Below, in pieces: positions 24,170-33,306 of a stretch of 64,000 nt of DNA; the first letter of the stretch is position 1, and every line of letters begins with the position of its first letter. This stretch comes from Paracoccus sp. Z118 (GTDB lineage: Bacteria; Pseudomonadota; Alphaproteobacteria; Rhodobacterales; Rhodobacteraceae): contig NZ_JAHQZU010000007.1 in the NCBI RefSeq assembly GCF_019061185.1, positions 124,001-188,000 of the forward strand, read 5' to 3'. A program made the translations under genes and the position numbers. The notes beneath the pieces are model-generated. The model was not told where the DNA came from. It made no database searches and saw only the letters and a list, made by a program, of their open reading frames with translations.

Positions 24170-25461
24170 CGATCTGGCAGGTGGAACGGCTGGGTCGCCG
24201 GGGCGACGGCGTGGCGGTGGCGCAAGGGACCGCGTCCGGCGGCGGAGGCATTCCCGAAGGCACCGGCGACGTCGCCGCTGGAGCGGCGAACCGCGCCCTT
24301 GCCGCGATGACCCTGCCCGGCGAGGTGATCGAGGGCGAGGCGGCGGCCGGCGTGATCGCCGCGCCCCGCATCATCACGCCATCGCCCGACCGGGTGCGGG
24401 CGCCGTGCCCGCATTACCGGACCTGCGGCGGCTGCTCGATGATGCACGCGCGGGACGATTTCGTCGCTTCGTGGAAGGCGGGGGTGGTGGAAACCGCGCT
24501 GGCCGCGCAGGGGATCGCGGTGAAGGCGGGCGCTGTCCACAGCTCGCCGTCGCGCTCGCGTAGGCGGGCCGTGCTGTCCGGGCGGCGCACGAAAAAGGGG
24601 GCGCTGGTCGGCTTTCACGCGAAAGCCTCGGACGTGGTGGTGGACGTGACCGACTGCCATGTGATCCGCCCGGCGATCAATGCGGCGTTGCCGGATCTGC
24701 GGCGGCTGGTGGCTTTGGGCGGCTCGCGCTCGGCCGAGATGAAGCTGACGGTGACGGAAACGCCCGCCGGGCTGGACGTGGCGGCGCGGGGCGGCAAGCC
24801 GATGACGCCGGAATTGCTGGCCGACCTCGCGGCGCTGTCGCGGCAGGCGGGCTGGGCGCGGCTCGACTGGGACGGCGAGGCGCTGGTGCAGCGCCCGCCC
24901 GCGCTGGCGATGGGCCGCGCGCGGGTGGTCCCGCCGCCCGCCGCTTTCCTGCAGGCGACGATCGAGGGAGAGGCGGCGCTGCTGTCCGCCGTCCGCGAGA
25001 TCGTTGGCGACGCGCCCCGGATCGCCGACCTGTTCGCCGGCATCGGCACCTTCACCCTGCCGCTGGCCGAACGGGCCGAGGTTCACGCGGTCGAGGGGCT
25101 CGCCGCCTCACTCGCGGCACTGGACGCGGGCTGGCGCGGCGCGGCCGGATTGCGCCGCGTGACGACCGAGACCCGCGACCTCGCCCGGCGCCCCTTGCTG
25201 CCGGACGAGCTGGCCCGCTTCGACGCGGTGCTGATCGACCCGCCGCGCACCGGCGCGGCCGCCCAGGCCGAGGCGCTGGCGGAGAGCCGCGTTCCCGTGG
25301 TGGCGTGGGTCAGTTGCGATCCGGTGACATTCGCCCGCGACGCGCGGCGGATGACCCAGGGCGGCTATGCGCTGACCGCCCTTGAGGTCGTGGACCAGTT
25401 CCGCTGGTCGCCCCATGTCGAGACCGTCGCTGCGTTCCGCAGGACACAGCGCCCAGACTGA
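24166..25461 (+). CDS. Class I SAM-dependent RNA m5U methyltransferase, RlmD/TrmA (RumA) family
   Basis: 431 residues. It methylates C5 of a uridine in rRNA or tRNA. An N-terminal TRAM-like segment (VERLGRRGDGVA) is followed by an iron-sulphur-type cluster motif CPHYRTCGGCSMMH near residue 81 and a later DCHVI. The methyltransferase domain has IADLFAGIGTFTLPLA (SAM), IDPPRTGA and the catalytic VSCDPVTFARD, where the Cys attacks C6 of uracil. The GTG at 24166 overlaps the ABC stop (GTGA). Which RNA is modified (23S U1939/U747 or tRNA U54) cannot be told. Confidence 0.88.
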   Translation: MTIWQVERLGRRGDGVAVAQGTASGGGGIPEGTGDVAAGAANRALAAMTLPGEVIEGEAAAGVIAAPRIITPSPDRVRAPCPHYRTCGGCSMMHARDDFVASWKAGVVETALAAQGIAVKAGAVHSSPSRSRRRAVLSGRRTKKGALVGFHAKASDVVVDVTDCHVIRPAINAALPDLRRLVALGGSRSAEMKLTVTETPAGLDVAARGGKPMTPELLADLAALSRQAGWARLDWDGEALVQRPPALAMGRARVVPPPAAFLQATIEGEAALLSAVREIVGDAPRIADLFAGIGTFTLPLAERAEVHAVEGLAASLAALDAGWRGAAGLRRVTTETRDLARRPLLPDELARFDAVLIDPPRTGAAAQAEALAESRVPVVAWVSCDPVTFARDARRMTQGGYALTALEVVDQFRWSPHVETVAAFRRTQRPD

Positions 25462-25557
25462 ATCTCGCCCCGGTTGCAACTCCTTCTGGCTCAAATTGGC
25501 GTCAGATGATATGCATGTCGGCAAATTCACGCTGAAACAGCGGAACATGGGGCAGAG

Positions 25558-26073
25558 ATGATTCGATATTTTCGCGCGATTTTCGCGTTGGCGATGCTTG
25601 CCGTCTTGTCGGCATGTGGCGGGCCTGAGCCCGAATCGAAGATCCAGGGCTATGACGGGGCACCCGTCACGCAGATCTTCGTCGATAAATCCGACCGCAA
25701 GATGTATCTGCTGAACGGCAAGACCATCCTGCGCGGCTACGACATCGATCTCGGCAACCAGCCGGTCGGCCACAAGCAGTTCGAGGGCGACGGCAAGACG
25801 CCCGAGGGCATGTATTTCATCACGCACCGCAACCCCAACAGCGCCTACCACCTGTCGCTGGGGGTCTCGTATCCCAGCGCCGCGGATATGAGCCACGCGA
25901 TGTCGTTCCGGCAGAGAGCGGGCGGCGACATCATGATCCACGGCCGCGGCCCCTACGGCAACAGCGTGGACAAGCGCGACTGGACGGCCGGTTGCATCGC
26001 GGTCACCGACGCGGAGATGGAGGAGATCTTCGCCATGGTGAATCCCGGCGTGCCGATCGTCATCCGTCCCTGA
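25558..26073 (+). CDS. L,D-transpeptidase (YkuD domain) lipoprotein
   Basis: 171 residues. The signal peptide ends in lipobox VLSAC (Cys20), so this is an envelope lipoprotein. The YkuD domain has the substrate segment GDGKTPEGMYFI and the catalytic motif IHGRGPYGNSVDKRDWTAGCIAV with Cys146 as nucleophile. L,D-transpeptidases make 3-3 cross-links in peptidoglycan or attach lipoproteins to it. It stands alone after a 96-bp gap, with a hairpin terminator and R2 copy c downstream. Confidence 0.92.
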   Translation: MIRYFRAIFALAMLAVLSACGGPEPESKIQGYDGAPVTQIFVDKSDRKMYLLNGKTILRGYDIDLGNQPVGHKQFEGDGKTPEGMYFITHRNPNSAYHLSLGVSYPSAADMSHAMSFRQRAGGDIMIHGRGPYGNSVDKRDWTAGCIAVTDAEMEEIFAMVNPGVPIVIRP

Positions 26074-26098
26074 TTGGGGCCGAGATTGCGTCATTGCA

Positions 26099-26122
26099 GG
26101 CGTCCCGATGGGGGCGCCTTTT
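26099..26122 (+). terminator. Rho-independent terminator after the L,D-transpeptidase
   Basis: GGCGTCCC-gatg-GGGGCGCC stem (one G-U pair) followed by TTTT, beginning 26 bases after the stop codon. R2 copy c follows directly. Confidence 0.65.
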
Positions 26123-26129
26123 CCATTGG

Positions 26130-26182
26130 AAGAACGGGGGCGCTGCCCCCGAGCCCCCAGGATATTTGTGGACAGAAGATCG
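26130..26182 (+). repeat. R2 hairpin repeat, copy c
   Basis: GGGGGC-gct-GCCCCC hairpin, then AGGATATTTGTGGACAGAAG. It lies between the convergent L,D-transpeptidase and hrpB genes, in the sense direction of the former. Confidence 0.85.
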
Positions 26183-26196
26183 GGTGCGGCCCGCTT

Positions 26197-28599
26197 TCAC
26201 GTTCCCCGAGGTTTCGCCCGCAGCGTCGGGTCGGCGGCGGTGGGGTCTTCGGGCCAGGGGTGGCGGGGATAGCGGCCGCGCATGTCCTTGCGAACCTCGG
26301 CATAGCTGCCCGCCCAGAAACCCGGCAGGTCGGTCGTGACCGCGATCGGCTTGCCGCCCGGCGACAGCAGCGTGATCCGCAGCGGATGACGGCCCACCGC
26401 CGGATGGCGGGTGAGGCCGAAAAGCTCCTGCAGCCGCGCCTCGATGGTCGGGGTCTCGGCGTCGTAGTCGATGGCGATGCGGCGGCCGAGCGGCGTGGTG
26501 AAATGGGGCGGCGCGGCCTCGTCCAGCCGCCGCTGGCCGTCCCAGCCGATCAGGGCCAGCAGCGGTTGGGTGAGGTCGAGCGCCTTCAGATCGGCGGTCG
26601 TCCGGGCGCGTGTGAGGAAGGGAAGCAGCCAGCCGGGGTCGGCCAGCAGGGCCTCGTCGCTGGTGTCCGGCATCTCGTCCAGCAGCGCGATCCTTGCACG
26701 GAGCCGCCGTGCAGAGGGGGTCCAAGGCAGGCCTAGGTCGCGCAGGCCGTCGGAGGCGGCGCGGGCGAGCGCGTCCGGGTCCGGGTTCTCCAGCGGGCGT
26801 TCCGACAGGGTCAGCGCCCCCAGCCGCTCCTGCCCGCGGGCGATCACCCGGCCGTCGCGGCGGGACCATTCGACCAGCGCAACCGTCTCGATCCGGTCGC
26901 CGTAGAGGTCGCGCAGATCGGTTTCCTCCAGCGCCGCGCCCATCCGCACCCGCGCGTCGCGGGCGTCCCCGTCCAGATCCACGGCGACGATCAGCCGCGC
27001 CATGGCCAACGGATCGCCTTCGTCGATGACGGCGCCCTTGCCGCCCGACAGGACATAGCGCGGCGCCGGGCCCTTGCGGCGCAGGCCGATCCGGTCGGGA
27101 TAGGCGAGCGCGGCCATCGCGGCGGGCGGCATCGGCGGCGCATCGGGGACCATCCGGCGCAGGCGGCGGGTTTCCTCGCGGATTCGCTCGATGGCCGGGC
27201 GGTTCACCTCGTAGCGTTCGGAGATGTCGCGCGAGGCCAGCGCCTGAAGCCGCAGCGTCAGATCGGCGGGCGCGCCGCGCAGCGGGTCGCGATCGGCGAG
27301 CAGCGCGGCGAGCGGGGCCGCGCCCTTGCCCGCCCGCAGCAGCATGTGGCCGAGGCGGGGATGCAACGGCAGGGCCGCCAGCGCGCGGCCGTGGTCGGTG
27401 ATCCGCCCGCCCTCCAGCGCGCCGAGGTCGGTCAGCAGCGCCCGCGCCTCGGCCAGCGCGGCGGCGGGGCGCGGGGTGAGGAAGGCGAGGCCCTCATCCG
27501 AGCCCCAGGCCGCCAGTTCCAGCGCGAGGCCGGTCAGGTCGGCGGTGGCGATTTCCGGCGGGGCGAAGGCGGGCAGCGCGCCCTCCTCGGCCCGCGCCCA
27601 CATGCGATAGCAGATGCCGGGCGCGACCCGGCCCGCGCGGCCGCGGCGCTGTTCGGCCTCGGCGCGGCTCACCCGCTCGGTCACCAGCCGGGACATGCCG
27701 GAGCCCGGATCGAAGCGCGCCCGCCGCGCCCGGCCCGCGTCCACCACAACCTTGACGCCGGGGATGGTGAGCGAGGTTTCCGCAATGGCGGTCGCCAGCA
27801 CGATCCGGCGCCGCGCACCGGGCGGGGCCAGAGCCTGTCGCTGGGCCTTGAAATCCATCGCGCCGTAGAGGGGGACGAGTTCGGCATCCACGTCCAGCAT
27901 GGCGGCGGTGCGGCGGATTTCGCCCTCGCCGGGGAGGAAGGCGAGGATGGTGCCGCCGGTGCCGCGCGTTTCGGCCTCGGCCTGCGCGATCAGCCGCGCG
28001 GCTTCGGGGACCAGCCGCGCGCCTGCGCGCAGCGGGCGGGGAAGCCAGCGGGTCTCGACCGGGAAGGCGCGGCCTTCCGAGCGGATCACGGGCGCGTCGT
28101 CCAGCAGGGCGGCGACGGGTTCGGCGTCGAGCGTCGCGGACATCACCAGCAGCGCGAGATCGGGGCGCAGCGCGGCCCGCGCCTCCCACGCGAGGGCGAG
28201 GCCGAGATCGGCGTTCAGGCTGCGTTCGTGGAACTCGTCGAAGATCACGCAGCCGGTGCCGGGCAGGTCGGGGTCGGACTGGATCATCCGGGTGAGGATG
28301 CCCTCGGTCACGACCTCGATGCGCTTGCCGGGGATGGACTCGCCGCGGATGCGGTAGCCGACGGTTTCCCCCAGTGGCTCGCCCAAGGCGGCGGACATGC
28401 GCTCGGCGGCGGCGCGGGCGGCGAGGCGGCGTGGCTCCAGCATGACGATGCGGCCGGGGATCAGGTCGAGCAGCGCGAGGGGGACGCGGGTGGTCTTGCC
28501 CGCGCCGGGCGGGGCCACGAGGACGGCGCGGCCGTGCTGCGCGACGGCGTCGCGGAGGGCGGGAAGGGCGTCGTCGATGGGGAGCGGGGCGGCGGACAT
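26197..28599 (-). CDS. hrpB: ATP-dependent helicase HrpB
   Basis: 800 residues, the normal length for this DEAH-type helicase. Walker A APPGAGKTT (G32-T37), MLEPRRLAARAA, the DEAH-box variant DEFH (VIFDEFHERSLNADLG), SAT motif MSATLDAEP, ATAIAETSLTIPGV and QRRGRAGR are all visible. The HrpB-specific C-terminus HPLRITLLSPGGKPIAVTTDL...YPRHPWPEDP is complete. The true role is poorly known. The start at 28599 (MSAAPLPIDDALPAL) is right; an open frame runs 225 bases further upstream, but only through repeats R1-C and R2-d. Confidence 0.93.
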   Translation of the reverse strand: MSAAPLPIDDALPALRDAVAQHGRAVLVAPPGAGKTTRVPLALLDLIPGRIVMLEPRRLAARAAAERMSAALGEPLGETVGYRIRGESIPGKRIEVVTEGILTRMIQSDPDLPGTGCVIFDEFHERSLNADLGLALAWEARAALRPDLALLVMSATLDAEPVAALLDDAPVIRSEGRAFPVETRWLPRPLRAGARLVPEAARLIAQAEAETRGTGGTILAFLPGEGEIRRTAAMLDVDAELVPLYGAMDFKAQRQALAPPGARRRIVLATAIAETSLTIPGVKVVVDAGRARRARFDPGSGMSRLVTERVSRAEAEQRRGRAGRVAPGICYRMWARAEEGALPAFAPPEIATADLTGLALELAAWGSDEGLAFLTPRPAAALAEARALLTDLGALEGGRITDHGRALAALPLHPRLGHMLLRAGKGAAPLAALLADRDPLRGAPADLTLRLQALASRDISERYEVNRPAIERIREETRRLRRMVPDAPPMPPAAMAALAYPDRIGLRRKGPAPRYVLSGGKGAVIDEGDPLAMARLIVAVDLDGDARDARVRMGAALEETDLRDLYGDRIETVALVEWSRRDGRVIARGQERLGALTLSERPLENPDPDALARAASDGLRDLGLPWTPSARRLRARIALLDEMPDTSDEALLADPGWLLPFLTRARTTADLKALDLTQPLLALIGWDGQRRLDEAAPPHFTTPLGRRIAIDYDAETPTIEARLQELFGLTRHPAVGRHPLRITLLSPGGKPIAVTTDLPGFWAGSYAEVRKDMRGRYPRHPWPEDPTAADPTLRAKPRGT

Positions 28600-28650
28600 G
28601 GGGTGCGGTTTGCCCTGAAAACGAGGATCGCACCAGTTCTGCCGATGTTC

Positions 28651-28726
28651 ACCGCACGGGTGGGGCGCGAACGCGCCCACCAGAGGGCGGGCGGGCGCGT
28701 TTCGATCCGCTTTGGGCGGTCCGGGG
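28651..28726 (+). repeat. R1 repeat, copy C (decayed)
   Basis: Only the central and 3' parts remain. GGGCGCG-aa-CGCGCCC is kept, stem 4 has mismatches (CGATCCGC against GCGGTCCG), and stem 1 is absent. It lies in the 279-bp gap between the divergent hrpB and ycjX genes. Confidence 0.75.
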
Positions 28727-28745
28727 TTGCTCCTCTCTGCCGACG

Positions 28746-28802
28746 GCGCGCTTCCGGCGCTGCCGGAGCCTCCGGCGGGGATATTTGGGGACAGAAGATG
28801 AG
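28746..28802 (+). repeat. R2 hairpin repeat, copy d
   Basis: Short stems CCGGCGCTGCCGG and CCGGAGCCTCCGG, then GGGGATATTTGGGGACAGAA. It is the one intergenic copy not placed just after a stop codon: it lies between two start codons (hrpB and ycjX), beside R1 copy C. Confidence 0.75.
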
Positions 28803-28878
28803 GCCTTTGGCCGACCCTACACATCCCCGCGCCCGCGCCCTATCTTGATCCGCGAGGATCAACGCCGCGGGAGTTCGC

Positions 28879-30261
28879 ATGGGCCTGAGTGATGCTGCCG
28901 GGGGGTTGATGCGCGGCATCGGCTTGGGCGACACCGTCATCCGGCTGGGCGTCACCGGGCTGTCGCGGGCGGGCAAGACGGTGTTCATCACCTCGCTGGT
29001 CGCCAACCTGCTGGACCGAGGGCGGATGCACGCGCTGCGCGCGGCGAATGACGGCACCATCAAGGCGGCCTGGCTGCAGCCGCAGCCCGACGACACCGTG
29101 CCGCGCTTCGATTATGAGCGCCACCTAGCCGCGCTGACCGGTCCCGACCCGCACTGGCCCGAGGGGACGCGTCATGTCAGCCAGTTGCGCCTGTCGCTGC
29201 GGGTGCAACCCCGCGGGCTGATGGGCGGGCTGCGCGGCACCCGGACCGTGCATCTCGACATCGTGGACTATCCCGGCGAGTGGCTGCTGGACCTGCGGCT
29301 GATGGACAAGGACTTCGCCGCATGGTCCGCCGAGGTGCTGGAGCGGATGCAGGGCCGCCCCGGCGCGACCGGGTTCATGAACACCGTCGCGGGGATCGAC
29401 CCGCAATCTGCCTTCACCGAGCCGGTGGCGAAGCGCCTCGCCGCCACCTATACCGAACATCTGCATGCGTCGCGCGAGGCGGGGTTTTCCGACTGCACGC
29501 CGGGCCGGTTCCTGCTGCCGGGTGAGCTGGAGGGCTCTCCCGCCCTGACCTTCGCGCCGCTGCCGCCGGCCGAGGGCCGCCCCGGCCCGGTCCATCGCGA
29601 GTTCCAGCGCCGCTTCGACGCTTATAAAAGCCGGGTCGTGCGGCCGTTCTTCCGCGACCACTTCGCCCGCATCGACCGGCAGGTGGTGCTGACCGACGTG
29701 CTGGGCGCGATCCATGCCGGCCCACCCGCGGTCGAGGACATGCGCCGGGCGATGGCCGACATCCTGACCGCCTTCCGCCCCGGCCGGGCGGGGTGGCTGG
29801 CCCAGATCCTCGGGACGCGCCGGGTCGAGCGCATCCTGTTTGCCGCCACCAAGGCCGACCATCTGCACCACGTCCAGCACCAGCGGCTGGCGAACATCCT
29901 GACCGCCATGCTGCGCGAGGCCCGCGACCGCGCCGATTTTCAGGGCGCGCGGACCGAGGCGATGGCCATCGCCGCCCTGCGCACCACCACCGAGGAGATC
30001 ATCCACCAAGACGGCCAGGACCTGCCAGCCGTGCGCGGCACGCTGATGGATGGGCGCGAGGCGGCACTTTACCCCGGCGAGCTGCCGGACAACCCGGCGG
30101 ACCTGCTCACCCCGGCGCGGAACGGGGCGAAGCGCTGGCTGGACGGGGACTATGCGATCATGAACTTCGCCCCTGCCCCCGCCACGCTGCGCCAGGGCGA
30201 CGGCCCGCCGCATATCCGGCTGGACCGCGCGGCCGAGTTCCTGATCGGGGACCGGCTGTGA
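28879..30261 (+). CDS. ycjX: YcjX family P-loop protein (DUF463)
   Basis: 460 residues. Walker A GLSRAGKT at residues 27-34, with the following family segments FITSLVANLL, LDIVDYPGEWLLDLRLM (Walker B-like) and FAATKADHLH, a GTPase-type NKxD equivalent. Members are conserved stress-linked NTPases paired with a TIGR01620/YcjF membrane protein, which follows here. In gamma-proteobacteria the pair lies beside phage-shock genes; none are present here. The GGGAG site precedes the ATG. Confidence 0.9.
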   Translation: MGLSDAAGGLMRGIGLGDTVIRLGVTGLSRAGKTVFITSLVANLLDRGRMHALRAANDGTIKAAWLQPQPDDTVPRFDYERHLAALTGPDPHWPEGTRHVSQLRLSLRVQPRGLMGGLRGTRTVHLDIVDYPGEWLLDLRLMDKDFAAWSAEVLERMQGRPGATGFMNTVAGIDPQSAFTEPVAKRLAATYTEHLHASREAGFSDCTPGRFLLPGELEGSPALTFAPLPPAEGRPGPVHREFQRRFDAYKSRVVRPFFRDHFARIDRQVVLTDVLGAIHAGPPAVEDMRRAMADILTAFRPGRAGWLAQILGTRRVERILFAATKADHLHHVQHQRLANILTAMLREARDRADFQGARTEAMAIAALRTTTEEIIHQDGQDLPAVRGTLMDGREAALYPGELPDNPADLLTPARNGAKRWLDGDYAIMNFAPAPATLRQGDGPPHIRLDRAAEFLIGDRL

Positions 30262-30348
30262 GCGCGCGGCCATCCGCGGGCGCGCCCTTGCCGCAGGCAT
30301 GCCGCTTCGCCGCAGGCGGTCCCATCCCCTCTGCAAGGAAGGCCCGCC

Positions 30349-31491
30349 ATGGCTGAGCAGGACCCGCCGCGCCGGGGGCCGGTGCTGATCGAATACGGCC
30401 CCGCCGAGCGTCCCGAAGCCCCGCGCCCGAAACCCGCGCTGCGCGAGGATGCGCCCGCCGGCAGGGTCGAGCGGGCCGGCGATCCCCGCCCCGGCGACAA
30501 CCGCGACGCCCGCCCGCCGCGCGGGGCGAGCCATGCCCCGTCCCCCGCTGACGCGCCCCCCATCGACGATGGCGCGCAACTGCCGCAGGGGCGGGCGATG
30601 CGGCTCGCGGTGCGGACGCTGGGGGGGCGCCCCTCGGCCACGACGCGGTTCTTCCTGAACTCGGGCCTCGCGCTGCTGACCTTCCTGCTGTCGATGGCGG
30701 CGCTGCAGTTCTTCGACAACCTGATGAGCCGCAGCGCCGTTCTGGGCTGGGTCGGGATCGGCCTGTTCGCCGCCTTCACGCTGGCCGCGTTGGCGATGGC
30801 GGTGCGGGAATACGCCGCCTGGGCGCGGCTGGCGCGGATCGATTCGGTGCAGCGGCAGGCGGCCGCCGCGCTCGCCTCGGGCGATCTGTCCGCCGCGCAG
30901 GAGACGGTGGACAGCCTCACCGCGCTTTACGCCAGCCGCCCGGAACTGGAATGGGGCCGCGCCCGGCTGCGCGAAAAGCGCGGCGACAGCTTCGATGCGG
31001 CGACCGTGCTGGCGCTGGCCGAGACGGAGTTGCTCGCCCCGCTCGACGCTCAGGCGCGGCGCGAGATCGAGGCCGCCGCCCGCACCGTCGCCGCCGCCAC
31101 GGCGCTGATCCCGCTGGCGCTGGCGGATGTGGCCGCCGCGCTGGCCGCCAACCTGCGGATGATCCGGCGGATGGCGGAAATCTACGGCGGCCGCGCCGGG
31201 GCGGTGGGCGGCTGGCGGCTGGCGCGCACGGTCATCGCCCATCTGGTCGCCACCGGCGCGGTGGCGGCGGGCGACGACCTGATCCAGACGGTGGCGGGCG
31301 GGGGCGTGATGGCCAAGCTCAGCCGCCGCTTCGGCGAAGGGGTGGTGAACGGCGCGCTGACCGCCCGCGTCGGCCTTGCCGCGATGGAGGTCTGCCGCCC
31401 CCTGCCCTTCATCGCCCAGCCGAGGCCCAGGGTGGGCAATCTGGTGACGCGCGGCCTTGCCGGGCTGTTCGGCAGCGATGACCGGCAATGA
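30349..31491 (+). CDS. ycjF: TIGR01620/YcjF family membrane protein
   Basis: 380 residues. Residues 1-85 are a Pro/Arg/Ala-rich, poorly ordered cytoplasmic region. Two hydrophobic helices follow (~104-125 and ~131-150), then a DUF697-like C-terminal domain containing ATALIPLALADVAAALAANLRMIRRMAEIYGGR. A ribosome-binding site AAGGAAGG precedes the ATG. It lies 87 bases after ycjX and is presumably its membrane partner. Confidence 0.87.
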   Translation: MAEQDPPRRGPVLIEYGPAERPEAPRPKPALREDAPAGRVERAGDPRPGDNRDARPPRGASHAPSPADAPPIDDGAQLPQGRAMRLAVRTLGGRPSATTRFFLNSGLALLTFLLSMAALQFFDNLMSRSAVLGWVGIGLFAAFTLAALAMAVREYAAWARLARIDSVQRQAAAALASGDLSAAQETVDSLTALYASRPELEWGRARLREKRGDSFDAATVLALAETELLAPLDAQARREIEAAARTVAAATALIPLALADVAAALAANLRMIRRMAEIYGGRAGAVGGWRLARTVIAHLVATGAVAAGDDLIQTVAGGGVMAKLSRRFGEGVVNGALTARVGLAAMEVCRPLPFIAQPRPRVGNLVTRGLAGLFGSDDRQ

Positions 31492-31564
31492 CCGGGCGCG
31501 GCGGTGGCGCAGCCGTGACGGCGCGCCCCTTTCCGCCCGCTCCGCAAAGGGATAGCTTGCCGTC

Positions 31565-32188
31565 ATGAAATGGAACCTTCCCAACGTCCTGACGCTTCTG
31601 CGCCTGCTCGCCGCGGCGGGCGTGCCGCTGATGTTCCTGTTCATGAACCGCCCCTTCGCGGATTTCGCGGCGCTGACGCTGTTCGTGCTGGCGGCGATCA
31701 CCGACTGGTTCGACGGCTATCTCGCCCGGCTCTGGGGGCAGGAAAGCCGCTTCGGCGCGGCGATGGACCCGATCGCGGACAAGGCGATGGTGGTGATCGC
31801 GCTGGTGGTCATCACCGGCTATTCCGGCATGAACCCGTGGCTGATCCTGCCGGCGACGGTGATCCTGTTCCGCGAGGTCTTCGTCAGCGGCCTGCGCGAG
31901 TTCCTGGGGGCCGATGCCGGCAAGCTGAAGGTCACCAAGATCGCCAAGTGGAAGACGACCGCGCAGATGATCGCGATCTCGTTCATGTTCCTCGGCACGG
32001 GGCTTGCCTATTATGAAAGCGGCCACCCGCCGCTGGTCGGGGAAACCAGCCTGCCGTGGTCTGACAGCTGGTCCGATCTGGCGACGCAGGTCGGGCTGGC
32101 GCTGATCTGGATCGCCGCGATCCTGACCGCGATCACCGGGTGGGACTACTTCCAGAAGGCCCGTCCGTGGCTGCGGGACAAAAGCTGA
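31565..32188 (+). CDS. pgsA: CDP-diacylglycerol--glycerol-3-phosphate 3-phosphatidyltransferase
   Basis: 207 residues, integral membrane enzyme making phosphatidylglycerol phosphate. The CDP-alcohol phosphotransferase motif is complete: D47, D50-G51, R55, G64, D68 and D72 (DWFDGYLARL...FGAAMDPIADK). Several further hydrophobic helices follow. It heads the pgsA-moaD-moaE run, an arrangement usual in Rhodobacteraceae (there often preceded by uvrC, which is not here). Confidence 0.93.
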   Translation: MKWNLPNVLTLLRLLAAAGVPLMFLFMNRPFADFAALTLFVLAAITDWFDGYLARLWGQESRFGAAMDPIADKAMVVIALVVITGYSGMNPWLILPATVILFREVFVSGLREFLGADAGKLKVTKIAKWKTTAQMIAISFMFLGTGLAYYESGHPPLVGETSLPWSDSWSDLATQVGLALIWIAAILTAITGWDYFQKARPWLRDKS

Positions 32189-32198
32189 GGAGGCTGCC

Positions 32199-32450
32199 AT
32201 GACCATCGACGTGCTGTATTTCGCCTGGTTGCGCGAACGGATCGGCGTCCCGCGAGAGCGGGTGGATACCGCCGCCGCCACCGTCCGCGACCTCGTGGCC
32301 GAGCTTTCCGCCCGCAGCGACTGGCATGCCGCCGCGCTGTCGGATCTGTCGGCCGTGCGGGTCGCCGTGGACCAGCGCCTCGGCGATCTGGACGCGCCCC
32401 TGCCCGGCGCCCGCGAGGTGGCGTTCTTCCCGCCGATGACCGGCGGCTGA
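32199..32450 (+). CDS. moaD: Molybdopterin synthase sulfur-carrier subunit
   Basis: 83 residues, ubiquitin-like. The C-terminal Gly-Gly (PPMTGG) is the site of thiocarboxylation, from which sulfur is passed to precursor Z by the MoaE active site. N-terminus IDVLYFAWLRERIG is typical. The GAGGAGG site is directly upstream and its stop lies three bases before moaE. Confidence 0.93.
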   Translation: MTIDVLYFAWLRERIGVPRERVDTAAATVRDLVAELSARSDWHAAALSDLSAVRVAVDQRLGDLDAPLPGAREVAFFPPMTGG

Positions 32451-32453
32451 GCC

Positions 32454-32885
32454 ATGCGGGTGCTGGTCCAGCCCGAGCCCTTCGACGCCGCCGCCCTGCT
32501 GGACGGCTTCGGCGCAGGCGCTGGCGCGGTCGTCACCTTCACCGGTCTGGTCCGCGCCGATGACGGGCTGGTCGCGCTGGAACTGGAACACTACCCCGGC
32601 ATGACCGAGGCGGCGCTGACGCAGCACGCGCAGGCGGCGATGGACCGCTTTGCCCTGACCGACGCGCTGGTCGTTCACCGCCATGGCCGGATCGCGGCGG
32701 GCGAGCCGATCATGATGGTCGCCACCGCCGCCCCCCACCGCCGCGCGGCTTTCGATGCGGCGGATTTCCTGATGGACTGGCTGAAGTCCCGCGCCCCCTT
32801 CTGGAAGCGCGAGATCGGCCCCGAAGGCCCGCGCGGCTGGGTCGCCGCCAAGGCCGAGGACGAGGCGGCGCTGGACCGCTGGTGA
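32454..32885 (+). CDS. moaE: Molybdopterin synthase catalytic subunit
   Basis: 143 residues. It forms molybdopterin from cyclic pyranopterin monophosphate with MoaD. Seen: GAVVTFTGLVR near the N-terminus, VVHRHGRIAAGEPIMMVATAAPHR, and the active-site LMDWLKSRAPFWKRE with the conserved lysines. It is coupled to moaD and converges on the YciI gene two bases away. Confidence 0.94.
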   Translation: MRVLVQPEPFDAAALLDGFGAGAGAVVTFTGLVRADDGLVALELEHYPGMTEAALTQHAQAAMDRFALTDALVVHRHGRIAAGEPIMMVATAAPHRRAAFDAADFLMDWLKSRAPFWKREIGPEGPRGWVAAKAEDEAALDRW

Positions 32886-32886
32886 T

Positions 32887-33189
32887 CTAACGCTGCGGCA
32901 GGATCAGCTCTCCCATCGGCAGCGCGTCATAGCGGAACCCCAGATCGGCCACGATGACCGGGTCGTCCCGCACCAGAGTCAGTGCGTCGGCGGTATCCTC
33001 GGCATGAACGATGGCAAGGCCCCAGATCGCGGCGGGGTCGATGACCGGGCCGGCGGCGACGGCGCGGCCCTCGTCCGCGCGGTCCTGCCACCAGGCGGCA
33101 TGGGCCTCCATCGCCCGCTGCTCGGCAGGGCTGGCGTCGGCCGGAAAGCTCGCGCGGGGCGGGTGCAGGCGCAGCAGGATCGCGGGCAT
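32887..33189 (-). CDS. YciI family protein
   Basis: 100 residues, small ferredoxin-like fold. The ATG at 33189 has a strong site GAGGAGA, and the first strand PAILLRLHPP fits the family. Central H (AHAAWWQDRADEGRAVAAGP) and the DDPV segment are visible, although the catalytic His-Asp pair seen in chlorohydrolase-like YCII proteins is uncertain. The function is unknown. It is divergent from accA. Confidence 0.8.
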   Translation of the reverse strand: MPAILLRLHPPRASFPADASPAEQRAMEAHAAWWQDRADEGRAVAAGPVIDPAAIWGLAIVHAEDTADALTLVRDDPVIVADLGFRYDALPMGELILPQR

Positions 33190-33249
33190 CGTCTCCTCGC
33201 TTTCGCGCCAGCCTGCCCGCAGCCCGCTCGCCCCGCAAGCGCGCTTTCG

Positions 33250-33278
33250 TTGCATTTCCCCCATCCGCCACGCATATA
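33250..33278 (+). promoter_or_regulatory. Promoter for accA
   Basis: TTGCAT (33250-33255), a 17-bp spacer and CATATA (33273-33278), 28 bases before the accA ATG, in the gap between divergent yciI-like and accA genes. Confidence 0.5.
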
Positions 33279-33306
33279 GGCCGCGATCAGCGAAAGGCAC
33301 CGCGAC

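Noticed and set aside
28600..28824. 75-residue N-terminal extension of HrpB
   Set aside because: It translates repeats R2-d and R1-C. HrpB family N-termini fit the start at 28599.
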